Part shown: one piece after another, positions 1 through 7,150 of the stretch | Numbering within the stretch: the first letter of the stretch is position 1 | How the letters are laid out: each line of letters begins with the position of its first letter | Assembly: GCA_036834985.1 (NCBI GenBank) | Contig: DAITMV010000101.1 | Location: forward strand, 1 to 10,120 | Direction: 5' to 3' | Source of the DNA: DAITMV01 sp036834985 | GTDB lineage: Bacteria; Pseudomonadota; Gammaproteobacteria; Burkholderiales; Burkholderiaceae_B | Length of the DNA stretch: 10,120 nt | Notes under the pieces: model-generated | Databases searched by the model: none | Told to the model about the DNA's origin: nothing | The model's input: the letters and a program-made list of their open reading frames with translations, nothing else | Program-made: the position numbers and the translations under genes

Positions 1-3000
1 GTATTGGCGGCAACATCGCCATGAATGCAGGCGGCAAAAAAGCGGTGCTCTGGGGTACTGCGTTGGATAACCTCGCCTGGTGGAGAATGGTTGACCCGCA
101 GGGTAACTGGATGGAAGTGACTCGCCTTGAGCACAACATGGGCAAGATCCATGACGTCGAGTCAGCCACGTTCGAGGTGGTTGTCTCCGACGGAACACGC
201 AAACCCGGCGAAAAAATCCTGCACACCGAACGGCTGGTCATCCCGGGTCGTACCTTCCGCAAAGTGGGCTTGGGTAAGGACGTCACGGATAAATTCCTCG
301 CAGGTTTGCCCGGTATTCAAAAAGAGGGTTGCGATGGTTTGATTACCTCCGCCCGTTGGGTGCTGCACCGCATGCCCAAAAATGTACGAACGGTGTGCCT
401 GGAGTTTTATGGGCAGGCGCGCGATGCCGTGCCTTCGATTGTTGAAATCAAGAACTACCTGGACACGGAGGGTAAGGAACGCGGTGCCATTTTGGCCGGT
501 CTTGAGCATCTGGATGAGCGCTACCTGCGCGCCGTGGGCTACAGCCCCAAATCCAAGCGCGGCAAGTTTCCCAAGATGGTGCTGTTTGGCGATATCGTCG
601 GCGACGATGATGAGGCCGTTGCGCACGCCACTTCGGAGGTGATTCGTCTGGCCAATGGACGCTCGGGCGAAGGGTTTGTTGCCATCAGCCCGGAGGCACG
701 TAAAAAATTCTGGCTCGACCGGGCTCGCACCGCAGCGATTGCCAAGCACACCAATGCCTTTAAAATTAACGAGGATGTGGTGATTCCGCTGCCACGCATG
801 GGTGAGTACACCGATGCGATTGAGCGCATCAACATCGAGTTATCGACCAAGAGCAAATTGCGTTTGCTGGCTGCGCTGGACAGCTATCTGATGACTGATT
901 TGCCGCTGGGCAAAACGGAAGATGCCCAAATCGACAAACTCTCCCGCGATGAAGTGCTCAGCGACCGCCCCCAACAGGCGCGTGAACTGATCGCCCAGGC
1001 CCATGAGCGCTGGAGCTGGCTGCTGGCCCATATGGACCTGCCGCTGGTCGATGCAATCGACGCGTTGAACGAGCTGGGTCTGCAAGACCTTGAGGCCGAG
1101 TTGCGTAGCCGCCTTCAAACGCAACCGGACGCCCGCGTATTTGACGTGCTGCAAGACCGCACCATTCGCATCAGCTGGAAAAAGGAAGTTCGCACCCCGC
1201 TCTACAAGATTTTTACCGGTTCTGCGTACGCCCCCATTCTGGCTGAGCTGATCGAGATCCATAAACGCATTTTGCGCGGTCGTGTGTTTGTGGCTCTGCA
1301 CATGCACGCGGGTGATGGCAATGTGCATACCAACATTCCGGTCAACTCCGATGACTACGACATGCTGCGTGAGGCCGAGGAGGCCGTGGTTCGCATCATG
1401 CAGGTGGCACGCGATCTGGATGGCGTTATTTCCGGCGAGCACGGCATTGGTATTACCAAGTTTGAGTTTCTCACCGAGGACGAGCGCAAGCCGTTTGCTG
1501 ATTACAAAGCCAAAGTGGATCCCGAAGGCCGCTTTAACAAAGGCAAATTGCTGGCGGGTGCCGATCTGCGTAATGCGTATACCCCCAGCTTTAACCTGAT
1601 GGGCCACGAAAGCCTGATCATGCAGCAGTCTGATATTGGTGCGATCGCCAATTCAGTCAAAGATTGCCTGCGTTGCGGTAAGTGCAAGCCGGTGTGTTCA
1701 ACCCATGTGCCACGCGCCAACCTGCTCTATAGCCCACGCAACAAGATTTTGGCCACCTCATTGCTGGTGGAGGCCTTCTTGTATGAGGAGCAAACCCGGC
1801 GCGGTATTTCGGTCAAACACTGGGAAGAATTCGAAGATGTAGCCGATCACTGTACCGTGTGCCACAAGTGCGTAACACCTTGCCCGGTTGATATCGACTT
1901 TGGTGATGTCTCCATGAACATGCGCGCTTTGCTGCGCAAAATGGGCCAAAAAAGCTTTAATCCGGGCACCTCGGCTGCGATGGCGTTTTTGAATGCCACC
2001 GACCCGTCCACCATCAAAATGATGCGCACGGGCATGCTGGAAGTCGGTTTTAAAGCCCAGCGGTTTGCCTATAAAGTGGGCAAGGCCATGGGCCTGATTG
2101 ATCGCCAGATCGCCAAACCGCCCGCTACCGTCGGCAAGGCATCGATCAAAGAGCAGGTGATCCACTTTATCAACAAGCCCATGCCCGGCAATTTGCCCAA
2201 AAAAACCGCGCGTGCCTTGCTTGATATCGAAAACGCAGATTATGTGCCGATCATCCGGGATCCCAAGAAAACCACCTCGGATTCGGAAGCCGTGTTTTAC
2301 TTCCCTGGTTGCGGCTCCGAGCGCCTCTTCTCACAGGTGGGGCTGGCCACGCAAGCGATGCTCTGGAGTGTGGGCGTGCAAACGGTTCTGCCACCAGGCT
2401 ACCTGTGCTGCGGTTATCCGCAACGAGGCTCAGGCCAGGCAGATAAAGCGGAGAAAATCATCACGGACAACCGGGTCCTGTTTCACCGCGTGGCCAATAC
2501 GCTCAACTACCTGGACATCAAAACCGTGGTGGTGTCTTGCGGCACGTGTTATGACCAGTTGCAAGGCTACGAATTTGACAAGATTTTCCCGGGTTGCCGC
2601 ATCATCGACATTCACGAGTTCCTGATGGAAAAGGGCGTCAAGCTCGATCATGTCACCGGTACACGCTATATGTACCACGACCCCTGCCACAGCCCGATGA
2701 AAACCTATGATCCGCTCAAAGTGGTCAACACCTTGATGAACAGCGAAGCGCAGGGCCACAAGGTTGAGAAAAACGACCGCTGCTGCGGCGAGTCGGGTAC
2801 GTTTGCTGTGTCTCGTCCCGATGTTTCTACGCAAGTGCGTTTCCGCAAGGAAGAAGAAATGCGCAAGGGGGCTGCCAAGTTGCGTGCCATCCCGATTCAG
2901 GCCGCAGGTACTGAGGGATCACCGCAAACCGGCGAAAACACTCCGGTCAAAATTCTCACCAGTTGCCCATCGTGCTTGCAGGGCTTGTCGCGCTACTCCA

Positions 3001-3125
3001 ATGACGCTGATTTGCAGGCCGATTACATTGTGGTGGAAATTGCCAAACACACCTTGGGCGAAAACTGGTTGCCCGAGTATGTGGCCCGAGCCAACGACGG
3101 TGGCATTGAACGGGTGCTGGTCTGA
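1..3125 (+). CDS. Giant FAD-linked oxidase / Fe-S (CCG domain) fusion oxidoreductase, 5'-truncated by window edge
   Basis: The reading frame is open from base 3 and its six codons before the ATG at 21 read IGGNIA. With the following MNAGG this is the conserved GGN-x-x-x-NAGG segment of FAD_binding_4 proteins, so 21 is not the true start and the N-terminus lies off the left edge. Numbering from the ATG at 21: rest of the FAD_binding_4 domain to about 120; FAD-oxidase C domain with HMHAGDGNVH (427-436) and SGEHGIG (471-477); two ferredoxin-like 4Fe-4S motifs, Cys549/552/555/559 and Cys611/614/617/621; two CCG (GlcF/heterodisulfide-reductase type) domains with Cys764, CC796-797, Cys840/843, then Cys889, CC921-922, Cys982/985. 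The architecture is GlcD plus GlcF in one chain, resembling the roughly 1,300-residue DUF3683-type oxidoreductases of betaproteobacteria and, more distantly, YdiJ. Such enzymes oxidise a 2-hydroxyacid by FAD and pass electrons through Fe-S clusters, probably to quinone. The substrate is not evident here. All expected cluster cysteines are present. The TGA stop shares its A with the HIT gene's ATG. Confidence 0.9.
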   Translation, partial: IGGNIAMNAGGKKAVLWGTALDNLAWWRMVDPQGNWMEVTRLEHNMGKIHDVESATFEVVVSDGTRKPGEKILHTERLVIPGRTFRKVGLGKDVTDKFLAGLPGIQKEGCDGLITSARWVLHRMPKNVRTVCLEFYGQARDAVPSIVEIKNYLDTEGKERGAILAGLEHLDERYLRAVGYSPKSKRGKFPKMVLFGDIVGDDDEAVAHATSEVIRLANGRSGEGFVAISPEARKKFWLDRARTAAIAKHTNAFKINEDVVIPLPRMGEYTDAIERINIELSTKSKLRLLAALDSYLMTDLPLGKTEDAQIDKLSRDEVLSDRPQQARELIAQAHERWSWLLAHMDLPLVDAIDALNELGLQDLEAELRSRLQTQPDARVFDVLQDRTIRISWKKEVRTPLYKIFTGSAYAPILAELIEIHKRILRGRVFVALHMHAGDGNVHTNIPVNSDDYDMLREAEEAVVRIMQVARDLDGVISGEHGIGITKFEFLTEDERKPFADYKAKVDPEGRFNKGKLLAGADLRNAYTPSFNLMGHESLIMQQSDIGAIANSVKDCLRCGKCKPVCSTHVPRANLLYSPRNKILATSLLVEAFLYEEQTRRGISVKHWEEFEDVADHCTVCHKCVTPCPVDIDFGDVSMNMRALLRKMGQKSFNPGTSAAMAFLNATDPSTIKMMRTGMLEVGFKAQRFAYKVGKAMGLIDRQIAKPPATVGKASIKEQVIHFINKPMPGNLPKKTARALLDIENADYVPIIRDPKKTTSDSEAVFYFPGCGSERLFSQVGLATQAMLWSVGVQTVLPPGYLCCGYPQRGSGQADKAEKIITDNRVLFHRVANTLNYLDIKTVVVSCGTCYDQLQGYEFDKIFPGCRIIDIHEFLMEKGVKLDHVTGTRYMYHDPCHSPMKTYDPLKVVNTLMNSEAQGHKVEKNDRCCGESGTFAVSRPDVSTQVRFRKEEEMRKGAAKLRAIPIQAAGTEGSPQTGENTPVKILTSCPSCLQGLSRYSNDADLQADYIVVEIAKHTLGENWLPEYVARANDGGIERVLV

Positions 3126-3553
3126 TGACGGCTCCCTGCGAGCTGTGTCAGCACGCTGGCGGCATCGAGTGGTATCGCGATGACCGCCTGCGCGTTGTCC
3201 TGGTGCAAGGTGAGGAGGGTCGTCGCTTTCCCGGGTTCATTCGCGTGGTGTGGAATGCGCATGTTCGTGAAATGACCAATCTGCTGCCCGCCGACCGTTC
3301 ATACCTGATGATGACTGTCTGCAAGGTCGAACAAGCGCTGCGTGATGTGCTGAATCCTACCAAAATCAACCTGGCCAGCTTGGGCAATGTAACGCCTCAT
3401 CTGCACTGGCATGTGATTCCTCGGTGGGACTCAGATAGCCATTTTCCGGCGCCTGTTTGGGCTCAAGCAGTTAGGGACGGGCAAGTTCAAGTCAGCGCAG
3501 GTCAGATCGAACAGCTCAAGACGGCGGTGCTATCTTTATTGTCGGGGGCTTGA
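3125..3553 (+). CDS. HIT family protein (predicted nucleotide hydrolase)
   Basis: This 142-residue protein carries the histidine triad His-x-His-x-His-x-x at residues 92-98 (H92, H94, H96), preceded by an asparagine in NVTP, as in the catalytic loop of HIT hydrolases. Near the N-terminus, CELC (Cys5, Cys8) is a zinc-ligand-like pair seen in some HIT branches. Length fits the single-domain family. HIT enzymes hydrolyse the alpha-phosphate bond of nucleotide conjugates such as Ap4A or AMP-lysine; which substrate this one uses cannot be read from sequence. The ATG at 3125 overlaps the preceding oxidoreductase's TGA by one base (TGATG) and has no strong ribosome binding site, which suggests translation by reinitiation. 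Its last 38 bp overlap the 3' end of phoR on the opposite strand. The functional link to the oxidoreductase is unknown. Confidence 0.88.
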   Translation: MTAPCELCQHAGGIEWYRDDRLRVVLVQGEEGRRFPGFIRVVWNAHVREMTNLLPADRSYLMMTVCKVEQALRDVLNPTKINLASLGNVTPHLHWHVIPRWDSDSHFPAPVWAQAVRDGQVQVSAGQIEQLKTAVLSLLSGA

Positions 3554-4898
3554 GCCCGTAGCTGAGCGGTGGGACGTCCTTATCCGATGGGGCCCCATGG
3601 TTGGAGTGAACCAGCCGCTTGGCTGGGAGCAGTGCGACAAATTTACTTCCCTTGCCCAACTCGCTCTTGATGTCCAACATTCCACCGTGGCGGGTCATGA
3701 CGTGTTTGACAATGGCCAGCCCCAAGCCTGTTCCGCCCGAATCGCGTGAGCGGCCCCGATCGACCCTGTAAAAACGCTCGGTTAGTCGAGGGATGTGGGT
3801 TGGCTCAATGCCGATACCGGAGTCCTGCACTTCAAACCGGCCGCGCCCCTGATCATCCACGCCCCAGCGAACCACAATAATGCCCGCCGGTGGGGTGTAG
3901 CGGATTGCGTTTGACACCAGGTTGGAAAACGCACTCGCAATTTCGGTTTCCGCTCCCTTGATGTTGATGTGGGTGTCACATTCAAACCGGATGGAGTGTC
4001 GACCGCCGGACAATCCCTTGGCTTCGGTTTCCATTCTCTCAAACAGTGGAGCCGTGTGGATGATGTCGTCTACCGGCTGTTGATTGCCCGACTCGAGCGA
4101 GGACAGTGTCAGCAAATCCTCGACCAGGCGTTGCATCCGTAAGGCTTGGTCAAACATCATCTGCAGGTATTTGTTGCGCTGCTCTTCCTCAAGAGGAATG
4201 TCCTGCATGGTTTCCAAAAAGCCTGAAAGTACCGTCAGCGGGGTTTTTAACTCGTGTGATACGTTGGCCACGAAATCGCGACGCATGCGCTCAAGCTTCT
4301 CAAGCTGGGTAATATCGCGGGTCAGCACCAGCGATTGCTGATCGCCGTAGCGCACCATCTGCAGGGAAATAAAACGGTGATTTTGCTTGGGGGCCCGAAT
4401 CACCAGAGGTTTGTCCCACTGCAGATGGCCCAGATAGTCAGAAAACTCGGGACTGCGGACTAGGTTGATCAAGCGCTGACCGATGTCGGTGCCCAGTTTG
4501 ATGCCAAAATGATCTTCAGCGGTTTCGTTGCACCACTGAATGCGCAGATCGCTGTCCAGTGTCACCACGCCATCGGGCAGAGCCTGCGCTGCACTGCGAA
4601 ACGAAATCAGCGCATTGGCCAGCGCCTGTTGCTGCCGCTGGTTTAATCGAAGATTGCGGTAAATCTTGGCGCCGATGTCTTCCCACCAGCCCGACAAGGT
4701 AGGCATGTTGTCAAGGCGCAGATCAGAGACCCAACGCATCAGGCGCTGAGCTGAGGCGAACTGGTAGGCCAGCATGATAAGTGCGCCTAGGGCGATGCCC
4801 CAGGCGTTACCACGCACGGGCCAGACGCTTTGTCCCACCAAGCTGCAAAAACCAAGAAACAGGGCGGACAGCAGGAGACGAATCAGTATCGCGATCAT
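3516..4898 (-). CDS. phoR: Phosphate regulon sensor histidine kinase PhoR
   Basis: This 460-residue protein has two N-terminal membrane segments (about 3-22 and 32-50) with a very short loop, as in PhoR kinases that lack a periplasmic sensor domain. A PAS domain (about 97-195) follows, then the dimerisation/phosphoacceptor helix with His215 in the H-box FVANVSHELKTP. The HATPase domain has an N-box around 326-336 (NLVSNAIRYTP), G1 DSGIGI (359-364), the F-box ERFYRVD and G2 GGTGLGLAIVKH (388-399). All catalytic motifs are intact. In known systems PhoR responds to the Pst transporter/PhoU state and phosphorylates or dephosphorylates PhoB. The ATG has an in-frame TAG two codons before it, so no longer start is possible. 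The nearest purine-rich ribosome-binding match is about 15 bases upstream, further than usual. About 30 residues (431-460) extend past the kinase core, and the last 12 codons including the stop overlap the HIT gene antisense. The 91 bp gap after phoB shows no clear terminator, so co-transcription is likely. Confidence 0.95.
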   Translation of the reverse strand: MIAILIRLLLSALFLGFCSLVGQSVWPVRGNAWGIALGALIMLAYQFASAQRLMRWVSDLRLDNMPTLSGWWEDIGAKIYRNLRLNQRQQQALANALISFRSAAQALPDGVVTLDSDLRIQWCNETAEDHFGIKLGTDIGQRLINLVRSPEFSDYLGHLQWDKPLVIRAPKQNHRFISLQMVRYGDQQSLVLTRDITQLEKLERMRRDFVANVSHELKTPLTVLSGFLETMQDIPLEEEQRNKYLQMMFDQALRMQRLVEDLLTLSSLESGNQQPVDDIIHTAPLFERMETEAKGLSGGRHSIRFECDTHINIKGAETEIASAFSNLVSNAIRYTPPAGIIVVRWGVDDQGRGRFEVQDSGIGIEPTHIPRLTERFYRVDRGRSRDSGGTGLGLAIVKHVMTRHGGMLDIKSELGKGSKFVALLPAKRLVHSNHGAPSDKDVPPLSYGLKPPTIKIAPPS

Positions 4899-4989
4899 GG
4901 TCTAAATTGTACGTCCTTCCATGCCTGTCGCGCCAACCTGGGGGTCGCAACGGGCCGACTGATCTCTTGTAGCCTGGCGCTGCGCTGCC

Positions 4990-5697
4990 TTAGTGAATCG
5001 ACTCTTCACAGGGCGTCACGCTGAAGCGATATCCTGCCCCGCGCACGGTCTCGATATGACGATCGTGTCCAGATGGCGTCAAGGCCTGACGCAGGCGGCG
5101 GATATGGACATCCACCGTACGTTCTTCCACAAATACGTGATCACCCCACACCTGGTCAAGCAACTGGGTACGGCTGTGTACGCGCTCTGGATGGGTCATG
5201 AAAAAGTGCAGCAGCCGAAACTCGGTTGGGCCAATTTCCAAAGGGCGGCCGTGGCCATTCACACGATGCGTGCCCGGGTCGAGCTTGAGCCCGGCGATGT
5301 CAACGGTATCGTCGGTCAACTGGGGAGCGCGGCGGCGCAACACAGCTTTGATGCGCGCCAGTAATTCTTTGGGCGAGAACGGCTTGGTAATGTAGTCATC
5401 AGCACCGGCTTCCAGGCCGTCCACTTTGTCCTGCTCGGCAGTGCGGGCGGTCAGCAAAATCACTGGAACGTCTTTGGTCCGCTCCTCAGAGCGCAGTTTT
5501 TTGGCAAACTGAATGCCAGTTGAGCCTGGGAGCATCCAGTCGAGCAGCACGAGGTCTGGCAACTCAGCGCGCACCAGTGTGGTCGCTTGCTCGGCATCAG
5601 CGGCACGTAACACCTTATGACCCGCAAAGCTCAGGTTAACTGCAATCAACTCAGCAATTGCGGCTTCGTCTTCTACAACCAGTATGGTACTTGCCAT
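4990..5697 (-). CDS. phoB: Phosphate regulon response regulator PhoB
   Basis: This 235-residue OmpR/PhoB-class regulator is full length for the family (E. coli PhoB is 229). The receiver domain (about 3-120) has the acidic pair E9-D10, phosphoacceptor Asp53 in LLDWMLPG, Thr83 and Lys105 in DDYITKPF. The C-terminal winged helix (about 130-228) carries the recognition-helix region EERTVDVHIRRLRQAL and the terminal wing RGAGYRF. Phosphorylated PhoB binds Pho boxes and recruits RNA polymerase to phosphate-starvation genes. The ATG at 5697 is preceded on the - strand by TGAGGAC, a reasonable ribosome binding site about 5-8 bases away. phoR lies 91 bp downstream. A Pho box about 50 bp upstream of the start predicts positive autoregulation. 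pst and phoU, frequent neighbours, are not in view. The assignment to PhoB over other OmpR-class regulators rests on overall similarity, the PhoR partner and the Pho box. Confidence 0.95.
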   Translation of the reverse strand: MASTILVVEDEAAIAELIAVNLSFAGHKVLRAADAEQATTLVRAELPDLVLLDWMLPGSTGIQFAKKLRSEERTKDVPVILLTARTAEQDKVDGLEAGADDYITKPFSPKELLARIKAVLRRRAPQLTDDTVDIAGLKLDPGTHRVNGHGRPLEIGPTEFRLLHFFMTHPERVHSRTQLLDQVWGDHVFVEERTVDVHIRRLRQALTPSGHDRHIETVRGAGYRFSVTPCEESIH

Positions 5698-5747
5698 TGT
5701 GTCCTCAGACAGTTTTACATCGAATGATCACACGGTAATGCAGTTTC

Positions 5748-5765
5748 GTGACACAGATATGACAA
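5748..5765 (-). promoter_or_regulatory. Pho box (PhoB binding site) upstream of phoB
   Basis: Read on the - strand the site is TTGTCAT-ATCT-GTGTCAC: two 7-bp direct repeats separated by 4 bp. Against the established consensus CTGTCAT-N4-CTGTCAY it matches 12 of 14 repeat positions. One helical repeat (11 bp) further upstream, AGGTCAC (5770-5776) matches 5 of 7, so the operator may have three units. It lies 50 bp before the phoB ATG. A possible extended -10 on the - strand is TGTGATCAT, at about 5726-5734. The site predicts phosphate-dependent autoregulation of phoBR. It could also influence the divergent DUF971-ubiE genes, but no Pho box in their orientation was found. Confidence 0.72.
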
Positions 5766-5867
5766 TCCCGTGACCTGTCATCTCATCATTCTGAAACATT
5801 CGGCGCGGACGCTCTGCCTGCATTCCGTTAAACTTCAGTCTTTGTTGCTCATCACTGAAAGTCAATT

Positions 5868-6308
5868 ATGGCCGGCCTGGATGGAAATACCCCGATTCCC
5901 ACACAAATCATTGTGCACCAGCAGTCCAAAAAGCTGGAGGTCACGTTTGACAACGGCGCCCACTTTGAGCTGCACTTTGAATTGATGCGTGTCTACTCTC
6001 CCTCCGCCGAGGTCAAGGGCCATGGGCCTGGACAGGAAGTTCTCCAAGTCGGCAAGCGGGATGTGGGTATCACCAAGCTGGAGGGCGTGGGACTCTATGC
6101 GGTGCAGCCGACATTCTCGGATGGACACGATACTGGCATTTACTCATGGGACTATCTGTTTTGGCTCGGAGAAAATCAGGAGGGCCTGTGGCAGGATTAT
6201 CTGGCTCGCTTGCAAGCGGCGGGCGCAAGCCGTGAGGGCAATGCACCTGAAAATACGCAGTTTGTTGAGCATTCCACCGGCGGCGGATGCGGGCATCACC
6301 ACCACTAA
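5868..6308 (+). CDS. DUF971 (GBBH-like N-terminal domain) protein with Cys/His-rich C-terminal tail
   Basis: This 146-residue protein is of the DUF971 family, the domain also found at the N-terminus of gamma-butyrobetaine hydroxylases. The domain spans about 12-112, with the motifs SPSAEVKGHGPGQ (44-56) and DTGIYSWDYLFWL (88-100). The C-terminal extension is low in complexity and ends Gly-Gly-Gly-Cys-Gly-His-His-His-His (138-146), a potential metal-ligand cluster. No enzyme motif is visible and the molecular function is unknown. DUF971 is found in some bacteria near or fused to Mrp/ApbC-type Fe-S carrier proteins, so a metal or Fe-S role is possible by family knowledge only. The ribosome binding site is weak (TGAAAG about 8 bases before the ATG). 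It lies 23 bp before ubiE on the same strand and is probably co-transcribed with it. It is divergent from phoB with a 170 bp gap. Confidence 0.88.
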   Translation: MAGLDGNTPIPTQIIVHQQSKKLEVTFDNGAHFELHFELMRVYSPSAEVKGHGPGQEVLQVGKRDVGITKLEGVGLYAVQPTFSDGHDTGIYSWDYLFWLGENQEGLWQDYLARLQAAGASREGNAPENTQFVEHSTGGGCGHHHH

Positions 6309-6331
6309 CAGCACCATTGGATCCATGTACC

Positions 6332-7063
6332 ATGAGCACTACCCATTTCGGTTTTAAAGACGTCCCCGAGGAAGAAAAAGCCAAACGTGTTGCTGAGGTT
6401 TTTGACTCGGTTGCCACCAAATACGACGTCATGAACGACCTCATGTCCGCAGGTTTGCACCGTCTGTGGAAGGCCTCCACCATTGCCCAGGCAGGTGCTC
6501 GCCCCGGCATGAAAGTACTGGATATTGCAGGCGGTACCGGCGATTTGTCGCGTGAGTTCTTAAAAGCAGTGGGCTCGACCGGGCAGGTGTGGCTGACCGA
6601 CATCAATGAGTCGATGTTGCGGGTGGGCCGTGACCGATTGCTCAACGAAGGCCGTTTGCCGGTATTTAGCCTGTGTGACGCCGAAAAACTGCCCTTTCCA
6701 GACGATTATTTTGACATTGTGACGGTGGCGTTTGGCCTGCGAAACATGACCCACAAGGACATCGCATTGGCCGAAATGCGCCGCGTCGTGCGGCCAGGCG
6801 GCAAGGTGCTGGTGCTGGAGTTCTCCAAAGTGGCGGCTCCCTTGGCGCCTTTGTACGATCTGTATTCGTTCCAGGTGTTGCCGCGCGTGGGCAAAATAGT
6901 GGCCAACGACAGTGAAAGTTATCGCTATCTGGCTGAGAGCATTCGTATGCACCCCGATCAGGAGACACTCAAGCAAATGATGCTTGACGCGGGTTTTGAC
7001 CGGGTTAACTACCGAAACTTCACCGCAGGGGTGGTTGCTTTACATCAGGGGATAAAGCTGTAA
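6332..7063 (+). CDS. ubiE: Ubiquinone/menaquinone biosynthesis C-methyltransferase UbiE
   Basis: This 243-residue class I SAM-dependent methyltransferase catalyses C-methylation of the quinone ring (2-methoxy-6-polyprenyl-benzoquinol in ubiquinone synthesis; demethylmenaquinol where menaquinone is made). The UbiE signature YDVMNDLMSAGLHRLW is at 31-46, SAM motif I VLDIAGGTGDL at 62-72, the acidic residue after strand 2 at Asp90, and RPGGKVLVLEF at 154-164. The C-terminal block NDSESYRYLAESI leads to the typical end FTAGVVALHQGIKL. The frame is open 15 codons further up to an ATG at 6287, but that start lies inside the DUF971 gene. The ATG at 6332 gives the usual family N-terminus MSTTHFGF and has a GGA ribosome-binding match about 10 bases upstream. 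Within the methylation steps it would act together with the Ubi complex that includes UbiJ and UbiB encoded downstream. Confidence 0.95.
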   Translation: MSTTHFGFKDVPEEEKAKRVAEVFDSVATKYDVMNDLMSAGLHRLWKASTIAQAGARPGMKVLDIAGGTGDLSREFLKAVGSTGQVWLTDINESMLRVGRDRLLNEGRLPVFSLCDAEKLPFPDDYFDIVTVAFGLRNMTHKDIALAEMRRVVRPGGKVLVLEFSKVAAPLAPLYDLYSFQVLPRVGKIVANDSESYRYLAESIRMHPDQETLKQMMLDAGFDRVNYRNFTAGVVALHQGIKL

Positions 7064-7150
7064 TATACGGCTGGTGTGTATTTGAAACTTTTTGTAACTG
7101 GCGCACTCTTAGTACAGTTACCAACCTGATTATCGTTCCGAGGAACCATC

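Noticed and set aside
21..23. ATG at 21 as the true start of the oxidoreductase
   Set aside because: The frame is open to the left edge, and the preceding codons (IGGNIA) complete a conserved FAD-binding motif, so the start lies outside the window.
840..1607. Long open frame on the - strand (255 codons) opposite the oxidoreductase
   Set aside because: It is antisense to well-conserved coding sequence with intact motifs. Its product resembles no family I know and has a His/Gln-rich shadow composition.
3546..3557. GGGC-TTGA-GCCC hairpin at the HIT stop codon as a terminator
   Set aside because: The stem is only four base pairs, and no T-tract follows on either strand.
5775..5792. Pho box in the + orientation driving DUF971-ubiE
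   Set aside because: There is one perfect CTGTCAT half-site, but the positions 11 bp to either side do not match, so no direct-repeat operator is formed on that strand.
6297..6308. Four terminal histidines as an engineered affinity tag
   Set aside because: The surrounding sequence is continuous native chromosome, with ubiE 23 bp away. The run is short, combined with Cys and Gly, and shows no vector sequence.
6287..6331. Longer UbiE starting at 6287
   Set aside because: That ATG lies within the DUF971 coding sequence and would add 15 residues not typical of the family. The start at 6332 gives the usual MSTTHFGF N-terminus.
7064..7150. Terminator between ubiE and the Tim44-like gene
   Set aside because: The gap contains short T runs but no stem-loop preceding them that I can pair convincingly.
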